DNA from: Aureibaculum luteum
GTDB lineage: Bacteria; Bacteroidota; Bacteroidia; Flavobacteriales; Flavobacteriaceae
DNA: 64,000 nucleotides
Direction: 5' to 3'
Assembly (NCBI RefSeq): GCF_003449015.1
Contig: NZ_QRGD01000004.1
Coordinates: 310,001 to 374,000 of the forward strand
Part shown: positions 1-7,471 of the stretch, piece after piece
Position numbering within the stretch: the first letter of the stretch is position 1
How the letters are laid out: every line of letters starts with the position of its first letter
The notes under the pieces: model-generated
The model's database searches: none
Seen by the model: the letters and a program-made list of their open reading frames with translations, nothing else
Told to the model about the DNA's origin: nothing
Program-made: the position numbers and the translations under genes

Positions 1-317
1 TTTTGCAATGAAGATTTTAAATAAACAGAAGTTGAAAATTCATTAACTAAATCTATATTTTTTCCATAACAAGGTGTTCCACCTCCTAAAGCGAGCACAA
101 AAGATTCTTCATTTTTCAATAATTCTTCCAAAAATTGCGTCTCTTTTTTACGAAAATAGATCTCTCCTTTCGTTTTAAAAAGCTCAACAATACTTAAATT
201 TTCCTTTTTTTCGATGAAATCATCCAAATCTATAAAGGGAATTTGCACTTTTTTGGCAATAATTCTTCCAATTGAGGACTTTCCACTTGCCATATATCCT
301 ATAAAAACTAACTTCAT
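1..317 (-). CDS. aroK: Shikimate kinase, 5' part only (runs off the window)
   Basis: About 105 N-terminal residues are visible; the C-terminus lies outside the window. The enzyme phosphorylates shikimate with ATP to give shikimate 3-phosphate, the fifth step of chorismate synthesis, in the cytoplasm. Seen: a Walker A loop GYMASGKS at residues 7-14, the DLDD stretch at 30-33 expected for Mg and shikimate binding, an FR pair near residue 56, and the shikimate-binding ALGGGTP at about 76-82. ATG start at 315-317. It is transcribed away from the tRNA genes. Family assignment is firm despite truncation. Confidence 0.93.
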   Translation of the reverse strand, partial: MKLVFIGYMASGKSSIGRIIAKKVQIPFIDLDDFIEKKENLSIVELFKTKGEIYFRKKETQFLEELLKNEESFVLALGGGTPCYGKNIDLVNEFSTSVYLKSSLQ

Positions 318-381
318 AAAAACTTATTTGTCTTATAATATGTAGGTTACAAATATCGTGTAAATTTTTTTTAAAAATAGC

Positions 382-411
382 TTGCAGAATAAATATTAGA
401 TATTATATTTG
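382..411 (+). promoter_or_regulatory. Promoter of the tRNA-Lys gene
   Basis: TTG at 382-384, exactly 19 bases, then TATATTTG at 404-411. This matches the Bacteroidota housekeeping consensus (TTG/TTTG, about 19 bases, TAnnTTTG). The tRNA begins 33 bases after the -7 box. Confidence 0.75.
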
Positions 412-443
412 CAACCGCAATCACAAAGATATGCAATTACAAT

Positions 444-519
444 GACCTGGTAGCTCAGTTGGTAGAGCATCTCCCTTTTAAGGAGAGGGTCCTGGGTTCG
501 AGCCCCAGCCCGGTCACCA
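444..519 (+). tRNA. tRNA-Lys (anticodon TTT), CCA encoded
   Basis: A complete cloverleaf can be drawn: acceptor GACCTGG, D arm, anticodon stem TCTCC/GGAGA enclosing CTTTTAA (anticodon TTT), T stem CTGGG/CCCAG with loop TTCGAGC, discriminator A and an encoded CCA at 517-519. The acceptor stem carries one U:C mismatch (base 5 against base 68), since the 3' side reads CCCGGTC. A terminator-like hairpin follows 10 bases after the gene. Confidence 0.97.
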
Positions 520-528
520 TTTATTATC

Positions 529-564
529 AAAAAAAGTTAAGCTATTTTAGCTTAACTTTTTTTT
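529..564 (+). terminator. Perfect hairpin with T-run between tRNA-Lys and tRNA-Leu
   Basis: Arms 529-544 and 548-563 pair perfectly around a 3-base loop, ending in eight T. It has the form of an intrinsic terminator but sits only 6 bases before tRNA-Leu. Confidence 0.75.
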
Positions 565-570
565 GTTTAG

Positions 571-654
571 GCACATGTGGCGGAATTGGTAGACGCGTTA
601 GCTTGAGGGGTTAATGTCCATTAGGACGTGCAGGTTCAACTCCTGTCATGTGCA
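571..654 (+). tRNA. tRNA-Leu (anticodon GAG), CCA not encoded
   Basis: Class II tRNA with a long variable arm. The acceptor GCACATG pairs perfectly with CATGTGC at 647-653, and the discriminator is A654. Anticodon stem TTAGC/GTTAA encloses loop TTGAGGG (anticodon GAG, reads CTC/CTT Leu codons). The T loop TTCAACT is present. The bases after the discriminator are CAA, so CCA must be added after transcription, unlike tRNA-Lys just upstream. Confidence 0.96.
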
Positions 655-830
655 CAATGTATTTTTTTGTATCTTATAGAAGTAAATTACCTTTATTTTA
701 CTGCTTATTTTAATCGAACTTTAGCAAGATCTAGTAAACAATTAAAATAAAATGTTAATTTATTACAAATGGAACCTTTTTTGTAATCCATTTACAAAAT
801 AATTTATTTAATTATTAGTATTATTGCCTT

Positions 831-1667
831 ATGCAAAAACTATTACCCACTTTACTTACTCTTTTTTTGTTTGTTAGCTTTTTAAATGCTCAAGATAAAG
901 ACGTTTCAGACACACAGAGCCCTGTTAAAATATTAAAAGGTAGAATTATTGATGTAAATGACAAAACGGCCTTACAAAGTGCCAATATCGTTAATTTAAA
1001 TACAGCAGTAGGTACAATTACAAATTCAAGCGGTAATTTTGAAATTCCTGCTCATGCAAATGACACTTTACACATTTCTTATCTGGGTTACCAATCCATA
1101 AAATTGAAAATTACCAATGATTTACTTAGAGGAAATGAGTTAGAAATTGCCATTCATGAAAAAACAATAGATATAGACGAAGTAACTGTTAAGGCTCATA
1201 ACTTAATAGGCGTATTAGAAATAGATGCGAAAAATGTGCCTATGGATAAATTTTCTAGAATCCATATTGAAGGTTTACCACAAACCTATGAAATAGGAAA
1301 ACCTCAAGGCAAAGAATATACTGGCGTTGGAGGAGCTTTGTTTAACCCTGTTGATTTTTGGTATACTAAGTTCGGTAAAAAGCCAAAAGAACTTAAAAAA
1401 CTAAGAAAACTAAAAGAGCAAGACAACTCTCGTGACATGATGGAAGGAAACTTCAGTAGAGAAATTCTTATGGACTATATGGATATGAGCAGGAAAGAGC
1501 TTGACGACTTATTAAAAGAATGTAATTACTCTTCTAGTTTCACTAAAAAAGCTAGCGATTTACAGATAATTGAAGCGGTGTTAGAATGCTACGAGAACTA
1601 TCGAGCTATTAAAGAAGGGACAGTATCTAAAGAAAAAGTAAGGGTTAATAATCAAGAGAAGAATTAA
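831..1667 (+). CDS. Exported protein with CarboxypepD-like regulatory domain
   Basis: 278 residues. A signal peptide covers about residues 1-20 (hydrophobic core, then NAQ). Residues ~32-118 form a CarboxypepD_reg-like beta-sandwich as found at the N-terminus of TonB-dependent transporters: KGRIIDVNDKTALQSANI, the GNFEI strand and a closing DEVTV. No TonB plug or barrel follows. The C-terminal 130 residues are charged and Lys-rich with an FGKKPKELKKLRKLKEQ stretch. Such short proteins are common in flavobacteria and have no firm role. Start is ATG 831; a strong bidirectional terminator follows the stop. Monocistronic by position. Confidence 0.8.
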   Translation: MQKLLPTLLTLFLFVSFLNAQDKDVSDTQSPVKILKGRIIDVNDKTALQSANIVNLNTAVGTITNSSGNFEIPAHANDTLHISYLGYQSIKLKITNDLLRGNELEIAIHEKTIDIDEVTVKAHNLIGVLEIDAKNVPMDKFSRIHIEGLPQTYEIGKPQGKEYTGVGGALFNPVDFWYTKFGKKPKELKKLRKLKEQDNSRDMMEGNFSREILMDYMDMSRKELDDLLKECNYSSSFTKKASDLQIIEAVLECYENYRAIKEGTVSKEKVRVNNQEKN

Positions 1668-1684
1668 TAACCGATGTTCCGTTA

Positions 1685-1740
1685 ATATATAAACAAAAAA
1701 AAAGGAGGTCAATTGACCTCCTTTTTTTTTGTTTATATAT
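1685..1740. terminator. Bidirectional terminator, perfect 28-bp palindrome
   Basis: Arms 1685-1712 and 1713-1740 are perfectly self-complementary: a GGAGGTCAA core flanked by nine A and, on the other side, nine T, extended by ATATATAAAC/GTTTATATAT. It lies between convergent genes and should stop transcription on both strands. Confidence 0.9.
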
Positions 1741-1746
1741 GTTTGT

Positions 1747-2574
1747 TTAATTATCTCCTAAAATTAGAGGCAACCCATCTTTGCTACTTCCTAAAATAAC
1801 AACCTTAGAATTTGGCGATTTAGCAAGATCCAGAGTGGCGTCGATACCCTTATCCTGTAGAATTTTATCAGTTAAAGAGGCACTTAAGATCTTATTTGCA
1901 TCTGCTTTACCTTGAGCTTCAATAATTTGACGTTGAGCTTCTTTATCAGCCGTAACTAATCTAAATTCATATTCTAAAGATTCTTGTTCCTGTTTTAATT
2001 TACGCTCAATGGCATCTTTAATTGTTTCTGGTAGCGTTACATCTCTTACCAAGATCTCATTAATTAAAATATGTTGGTCGGTTATTATTTTTTTACTTTC
2101 ATCAAAAATCTCTGTCTGTATCGCATCTCTTTTACTAGCATACAACTGCTCTGGAGTATAACGTCCAACTACACTTCTTGCAGCAGAGTAAATTGTAGGT
2201 AATAAAATCCTTTTAACATAATCAGTTCCAATTTGCTGATGAAGTTTACCCAGTTCTGGAACTTCTGGTTGATACCAAATTGATACTTCTAATTGAATAT
2301 CTAATCCATTAGAAGATAATACTTTCATTTTTTCAAAAGCTTCTTGTCTTCTTATTTCATAAACATATACTTTATTCCATGGTGCCACAACATGAAACCC
2401 CTCACCCATTGCAGGTTGGTCCGTTACCACACCTCCACCAAAGCGTTTCCAAAGCACTCCAGCTTCACCGGCATCTATTGTTACAGCAGATTTAGAAATA
2501 AATATTATGGCGATAATTACCAAAAATATAATTGGTAAAATTGCCTTGGGTAATTGTAATTGATTGCTACTCAT
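1747..2574 (-). CDS. SPFH-domain (prohibitin/HflK-like) membrane protein
   Basis: 275 residues. One N-terminal membrane helix (about 10-30) is followed by an SPFH/Band 7 domain (about 30-210; features include TIDAGEAGVLWKRFGGG and VVGRYTPEQLYASKRD) and a charged coiled-coil of about 160-230 with an AQGKADANKIL stretch typical of prohibitins. The family forms ring oligomers on the inner membrane and often modulates membrane proteases such as FtsH; no protease gene is adjacent here. The ATG start agrees with a TAAATTTG -7 box 41 bases upstream. Assignment to the superfamily is firm, the precise role is inference. Confidence 0.87.
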   Translation of the reverse strand: MSSNQLQLPKAILPIIFLVIIAIIFISKSAVTIDAGEAGVLWKRFGGGVVTDQPAMGEGFHVVAPWNKVYVYEIRRQEAFEKMKVLSSNGLDIQLEVSIWYQPEVPELGKLHQQIGTDYVKRILLPTIYSAARSVVGRYTPEQLYASKRDAIQTEIFDESKKIITDQHILINEILVRDVTLPETIKDAIERKLKQEQESLEYEFRLVTADKEAQRQIIEAQGKADANKILSASLTDKILQDKGIDATLDLAKSPNSKVVILGSSKDGLPLILGDN

Positions 2575-2614
2575 CGTATTTAGTTTTTTTTATTAAATAA
2601 TCGTCTATTTTCAT

Positions 2615-2622
2615 CAAATTTA
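2615..2622 (-). promoter_or_regulatory. -7 box upstream of the SPFH gene
   Basis: Minus-strand TAAATTTG, an exact TAnnTTTG match 41 bases before the SPFH ATG. No good -33 TTG was found at the usual spacing. Confidence 0.4.
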
Positions 2623-2648
2623 CGATTTTAAAACCATTTCAAAGAGCT

Positions 2649-3542
2649 TTAACACTTGTCTTTGTATTCACAATCCTCATCAGACGTTTCTAATTCAAGT
2701 GTGATATGTTCTAAATCAAATTCATCATACAGTAATTTCCTTACTTTCTTTTTAATAGCCCTTGTTTCTACTAAGGTCAGTAAATCGTTTTTCAATGAAA
2801 GATGAACCGTACATAAGTTGTATTCACCATCTAAACTCCATATATGACAATCGTGAATTTCAGTAATTTCGGGTAACATTTTTAATTTTTCACGAACAGC
2901 TTCTAATGACAAATCTCTCGGTGTTCCTTCCAAAATTACCCATAAAGCTTCTTTTATGTTCTTAAAAACATTAAAAAGAATAAAGAGAGCTATTAAAAGA
3001 GACAAGATAGGATCTAAAATTGGTACATCCCAAAACTGCATTACAATACTCGCTATTAATACAGCAACCCAACCCAACACATCTTCCAACAAATGAAGTG
3101 AAACTACGCGTTCGTTTAATGATTTACCTTGTTTCAGCTTAAATACTGCCGCTCCATTCACTATAATTCCTAAAATAGCCAACCACATCATTCCCTTAGC
3201 ATCTGCTTGCTGCGGATCTATTATTCCAGAAATTGCTTCTCTAATAATAAAGACTGAACCTACTACCAAAACTATGGAATTGATAATTGCCCCTAATAAG
3301 GAAAATCTTTTATACCCGTAAGAATACTTTTTAGTAGCCTTTTTATTCGATAATTTTTGAAAATACCAAGAAAGGCCTAAACTAAAACTATCGCCTAAAT
3401 CATGCAACGCGTCTGAAGTTATAGCCAAACTATTAGTATAGATACCGCCAATAAATTCTATAATGGTGAATATTAAATTTAAGAAAAAAGCAACTTTTAT
3501 ATTTCCTGTATTGTGATGATGATGTGAATGGTTGTGTGCCAT
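2649..3542 (-). CDS. Cation diffusion facilitator (zinc efflux) transporter
   Basis: 297 residues. A His-rich start (HNHSHHHH) precedes six predicted membrane helices and a cytoplasmic C-terminal domain, the layout of CzcD/ZitB-type CDF exporters that exchange Zn(II), Co(II) or Cd(II) for protons. The helix 2 metal site is visible as H47-xxx-D51 (ALHDLGDS), and a second HxxxD occurs in helix 5 (HLLEDVLGW), the Zn-selective arrangement. The C-terminal domain has DCHIWSLDGE and ends in acidic residues and two Cys (CEYKDKC). It sits alone between the SPFH gene and the 314-residue protein, same strand. No metal regulator gene is adjacent. Confidence 0.92.
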   Translation of the reverse strand: MAHNHSHHHHNTGNIKVAFFLNLIFTIIEFIGGIYTNSLAITSDALHDLGDSFSLGLSWYFQKLSNKKATKKYSYGYKRFSLLGAIINSIVLVVGSVFIIREAISGIIDPQQADAKGMMWLAILGIIVNGAAVFKLKQGKSLNERVVSLHLLEDVLGWVAVLIASIVMQFWDVPILDPILSLLIALFILFNVFKNIKEALWVILEGTPRDLSLEAVREKLKMLPEITEIHDCHIWSLDGEYNLCTVHLSLKNDLLTLVETRAIKKKVRKLLYDEFDLEHITLELETSDEDCEYKDKC

Positions 3543-3598
3543 AAGTACTTATTTTTATAATAAGACGTCAATTGTTTGTAAAAGATGCCTAATCGACC

Positions 3599-4543
3599 TT
3601 ATTGAGCCGCATAATAATATTCCGAATTTTCTAAAAATGTTTTGAATGTAACCGTTTTATGATCATTCTTTATGCGACTTTTTACGTAAAATCGAGATGT
3701 ATCACGATCCCATCCTAAAACGATGCTTTTACACATAACAACTGAATTTAATTGATAAACACTATTCAAGTATTTTAAAAGTGTACTTAAATCCTCAATT
3801 TTTTCAAACTGATTATCTTCTTTAAGAAATTGATCAATGATCTTTTTATCTTTTGACGAAATAGCCTCTATTTTTTCCTCTACTAAGGATGATAACGTAT
3901 TCTCTTCGTTTAGATTTTTAACCATTACATTGATGAAATTAAATAAAAACAAATTATCATCTTTATATTCTGAGAATCTATATGTTAATATATCTCCCTT
4001 ATTAACCAATCCGAAAGGGACTAATTTTAAGTTCAAGTGCGTATCTGTACTTTTTCGTGGAATTGCAGCTTCAATATAAAAACAAGTATACCCTATTGAT
4101 GAAGTATTAATGGTATCAGAAATAAAATCTGAAATCCCAAAATTGTTCGGCAATATATCTTCTAAAAATCTATTTGAAGATAAACTTCTATTGAAATAAT
4201 GATTTACCGTATTTTTTAAGAAGGTATATTCATTATTTTTATCTTTAAATGCTCCAACGGCAGTTTTCAAATAGAATCTATTAATTTCTAAATAGCCGTT
4301 CTTAGCATCATTAATCAAAACATTGGAATTCATAGTGTTTGACCATTCCTCCCACTCTTGCCAACCTTTATTATCTATAAAGTTTTGAACTTTGCCATTA
4401 TAGCCCTCAAGATCATACTTATCTAATACCTGTTGCCATAATTGTATTTCTAAAGATTCATTCTGCTGGGAATATCCAAAATTATATAAAAACGAAATAA
4501 GTAAAATACTAAACAAGAAGTGTAATTGATTAAATTTTTCCAT
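3599..4543 (-). CDS. Exported protein of unknown function, coupled to the VWA gene
   Basis: 314 residues with a signal peptide (about 1-25, ending GYSQ). I do not recognise a domain. The sequence is rich in Asn, Lys, Leu and Phe and contains a C-terminal stretch of alternating strands (VVMCKSIVLGWDRDTSRFYV). Its ATG lies inside the 3' end of the upstream VWA gene (14-base overlap), so translation is probably coupled and a shared function at the envelope is likely. No catalytic motif was seen. Confidence 0.7.
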   Translation of the reverse strand: MEKFNQLHFLFSILLISFLYNFGYSQQNESLEIQLWQQVLDKYDLEGYNGKVQNFIDNKGWQEWEEWSNTMNSNVLINDAKNGYLEINRFYLKTAVGAFKDKNNEYTFLKNTVNHYFNRSLSSNRFLEDILPNNFGISDFISDTINTSSIGYTCFYIEAAIPRKSTDTHLNLKLVPFGLVNKGDILTYRFSEYKDDNLFLFNFINVMVKNLNEENTLSSLVEEKIEAISSKDKKIIDQFLKEDNQFEKIEDLSTLLKYLNSVYQLNSVVMCKSIVLGWDRDTSRFYVKSRIKNDHKTVTFKTFLENSEYYYAAQ

Positions 4544-6557
4544 AATATTTCCTTATAAACCATTCTAAACTCAAACTCAATAGAGTTAATGCCAACAGCC
4601 ATTTCCAATCAATTAATGATTGTATTTTCTCTTTACTTTTCTGGATAATTTTATATCTATTGTCACTCGTCAATTTATTTAACAACTTTTCAAATTTATC
4701 AATATGTGTAAAATCACCACCAGTAGAAGTTGCTAAAAGTTTTAAATCTTTTGTGTTAGCGGATGATAACTGCTGTTCAATATCAAATGGCAAAACTGAG
4801 AAACTACCATATTTTATACTGCTTTCATCCTCTGTTTTTACAGAAAAGCTATAATCACCTGGCTTTAAATCTTTAAAAACCACCTCATAATGATTACTCT
4901 TTAACGTAAATGGTATTTTAGTTGTTTCTTTTGTAGCCTTATTGGTTGCTGTTAAAACTAAACTCCCCTCATTATCAAAAACATAGGTAGCATCAAAATA
5001 TTGAGCTTTAATAACTACATCTCTATTTGCATAATTAAATGGGGCATATTCAATCTCTAATCGATCATACTTTCTTGTTGATGATAAATATTGCACTAGC
5101 TTATTAAAGAAATTATCAAACTGCTTAAATGAATTATCCTCCACGTGCTTTTGCATTCTCCATTTCCAAATATCACTACCTAATAATATTGCCCCTCTTC
5201 TATCATCTAAAGAAAAAGTTGTCAATAAAGGATTTTTAGTTTCAAAATTTGAAATACGTTGAAAAAGAATTGTTTTATGTGGTACTTTAAATTTTATTTC
5301 TCCAAAATATCCTTTCAGCGGAGTAAGGTCTGAAAACTGAATATCTTCAGTAATAAACTCATCATAGTCTTCATTATAAACCGGCACATAACTTTCTATT
5401 TTTGACACATAATTTTTAGTGAAAAAAGGCTGAGCACTATTTAAAAAATTCCATTGAGTTGCCGCACCTGTTATTACAAAAATATTGGCTTTAACCGCTT
5501 CAATATCTTTAAATATTTTATTAAACTTATTATTTGGCTGGTACAATATAATTAACTGATAATCTTTATACTGAATATTTTTATTTAGATTATTTTCTAC
5601 AACTACCTTATGCTGTTTATTTGAAGATATAGATCCACTTATCATACCTATATCTGGATGATTAACAGCACTCAATACTAAAATTTTAGCTTGCTCATTT
5701 ACAACTTCTAAGCTAAAATTATTATTATTATTAATTGTGTTTTTTTCATTATTTAGGGGTGATATGGTACACGTATAATTTTGTATTCCTATACGGTTAG
5801 CTCCTAAATTAAATTGAACTTTCTGAGAAGAATCTTCGTTAGAAAAATTTAATATTTTTCTAAAAACTACTTTACCGTTTTGCGACACCGTAAAGTTTTG
5901 TTTTACATTTTTACCTCCATCATAATTAACAAAAATCTCTACAGGAAAATTATTATTAAGATTAGCGTAAGAGTTTACATTTACCTGAGTTATTTTTAAA
6001 TCATCATATTGTAAAGTATCACCAACAACTACCGGGTAAATAGGATATTTCGCCTTATAATAGGCATAATTTGACCCTTGCGTTTGATTACCATCTGTAA
6101 TTAAAATAGTTGGGGTAACAATTTCCTTATGCAGTGTTTGAAGGTCTTGCAACGGCTTTACTATATTAGTTTCCGAAACATTAAATGCAAAAGTATCTTG
6201 CTCCTTTAAAATATCTGAAATTGCATAAAATTTAAGATCAAACTTTTCGTTAAGGGCGTTATTCTCTTTTATTTCAGTAATAAATGATGTCACTTTTTCT
6301 TCTGCCTTAGCATATGCTATAGAAGTAGAATTATCTACCAACACATTTAACACAGGTTGAACATTTTCGATTACATTCGATTTAATCTTTGGATTTATCA
6401 AAAGAACCAACAAAGAAAAAATAGATAAGAACCGTAAAAAGGTTAATAAAATATTGGTCCTACTGCGATCTTTGTTCTTATAGTAATACTGAAAAAAAGC
6501 CATCATTAAAGCAATGATGGCGGCTAGAAGTATTAAAAAAATAGTGTTTGATGACAC
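4530..6557 (-). CDS. VWA-domain inner-membrane protein
   Basis: 675 residues. Two N-terminal helices (about 5-24 and 37-56) precede a von Willebrand A domain beginning near residue 69. The MIDAS motif DNSTS (75-79, DxSxS) and a TDG turn in ILITDGNQTQG are visible. A long beta-rich middle follows, and one helix near 648-665 (WKWLLALTLLSLSLEWFI) leaves a short tail ending YYGKI. The layout resembles BatA-related VWA/glutamine-amidotransferase-like membrane proteins of Bacteroidota, which have no settled function. The start codon is GTG at 6555-6557. It follows fabG by 62 bases on the same strand and overlaps the next gene by 14 bases. Confidence 0.75.
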   Translation of the reverse strand: MSSNTIFLILLAAIIALMMAFFQYYYKNKDRSRTNILLTFLRFLSIFSLLVLLINPKIKSNVIENVQPVLNVLVDNSTSIAYAKAEEKVTSFITEIKENNALNEKFDLKFYAISDILKEQDTFAFNVSETNIVKPLQDLQTLHKEIVTPTILITDGNQTQGSNYAYYKAKYPIYPVVVGDTLQYDDLKITQVNVNSYANLNNNFPVEIFVNYDGGKNVKQNFTVSQNGKVVFRKILNFSNEDSSQKVQFNLGANRIGIQNYTCTISPLNNEKNTINNNNNFSLEVVNEQAKILVLSAVNHPDIGMISGSISSNKQHKVVVENNLNKNIQYKDYQLIILYQPNNKFNKIFKDIEAVKANIFVITGAATQWNFLNSAQPFFTKNYVSKIESYVPVYNEDYDEFITEDIQFSDLTPLKGYFGEIKFKVPHKTILFQRISNFETKNPLLTTFSLDDRRGAILLGSDIWKWRMQKHVEDNSFKQFDNFFNKLVQYLSSTRKYDRLEIEYAPFNYANRDVVIKAQYFDATYVFDNEGSLVLTATNKATKETTKIPFTLKSNHYEVVFKDLKPGDYSFSVKTEDESSIKYGSFSVLPFDIEQQLSSANTKDLKLLATSTGGDFTHIDKFEKLLNKLTSDNRYKIIQKSKEKIQSLIDWKWLLALTLLSLSLEWFIRKYYGKI

Positions 6558-6619
6558 CGATTTTAATTATTAGTTATTTAAAAGTATTGAATATGCTATT
6601 AATGTAATTAAAACGCCAC

Positions 6620-7366
6620 TTATGTTAGCATTCCACCATCAACATTTAACGTTTGACCGGTGATGTAACTAGACATATCAGAAGCTAAAAAGACACATGC
6701 ATTAGCAATATCTTCTGGCGTTCCTCCACGTTTTAATGGAATACCTTGTCTCCACCCCTTTACAGTTTCCTCAGGTAACGCTGCTGTCATTTCTGTTTCA
6801 ATAAACCCTGGAGCTATAGCATTACAACGTATATTTCTAGAACCTAACTCAAGAGCAACGGACTTTGTAAAACCTAAAATTCCTGCTTTTGATGCTGCGT
6901 AATTTGATTGTCCCGCATTACCTTTTACTCCAACGACAGAACTCATGTTTATAATTGAACCCGAACGCTTCTTCATCATAGGCTTTATAACTGCCTTAGT
7001 CAAATTAAAAACTGACTTTAAGTTTACTTCAATTACTTTATCGAAATCTTCTTCAGAAATACGTAGCAAGAGATTATCTTTAGTAATACCTGCATTATTT
7101 ATTAAGACATCTATGGTACCAAACTCACTAATCACATCAGCGGCTAATTGTTGAGCGGCATCAAAGTTTGCAGCATTTGACTGAAAACCTTTCGCTTTTA
7201 CACCATAGGATTGCAATTCCTTCTCTAATGCATTGGCAGCTTCAACCGAAGCGTTGTATGTAAAAGCTATATTAGAACCTTGTTTTGCAAAAACTTCCGC
7301 GATACCTTTTCCTATACCTCGTGAGGCACCTGTAATTAATGTAGTTTTATTTTCTAGTAGTTTCAT
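6620..7366 (-). CDS. fabG: 3-oxoacyl-[acyl-carrier-protein] reductase
   Basis: 248 residues, full length for the SDR family. It reduces 3-oxoacyl-ACP to 3-hydroxyacyl-ACP with NADPH in fatty-acid elongation. Seen: the Rossmann TGASRGIG at 12-19, NNAG near 89-92, the catalytic Ser in INMSSVVG, the Tyr and Lys of YAASK, and the C-terminal ITGQTLNVDGGM. The other fab genes are not adjacent apart from the FabZ half of the LpxC fusion at 14503. The ATG start at 7364-7366 fits family length. Confidence 0.95.
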   Translation of the reverse strand: MKLLENKTTLITGASRGIGKGIAEVFAKQGSNIAFTYNASVEAANALEKELQSYGVKAKGFQSNAANFDAAQQLAADVISEFGTIDVLINNAGITKDNLLLRISEEDFDKVIEVNLKSVFNLTKAVIKPMMKKRSGSIINMSSVVGVKGNAGQSNYAASKAGILGFTKSVALELGSRNIRCNAIAPGFIETEMTAALPEETVKGWRQGIPLKRGGTPEDIANACVFLASDMSSYITGQTLNVDGGMLT

Positions 7367-7416
7367 TTAAATATTTTTATAACATTCAAATATAAGAAAA
7401 TACTTTAGCTTGAAAT

Positions 7417-7455
7417 AAAAAAACCATCATCTAAATAGATTAGACAATGGTTTTT
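7417..7455 (-). terminator. Terminator of the M16 peptidase gene
   Basis: On the minus strand AAAAACCAT pairs with ATGGTTTTT around a ~19-base loop, followed by a seven-T run. It lies 17 bases after the peptidase stop codon. Confidence 0.6.
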
Positions 7456-7471
7456 CTTAGAATAAATATTG

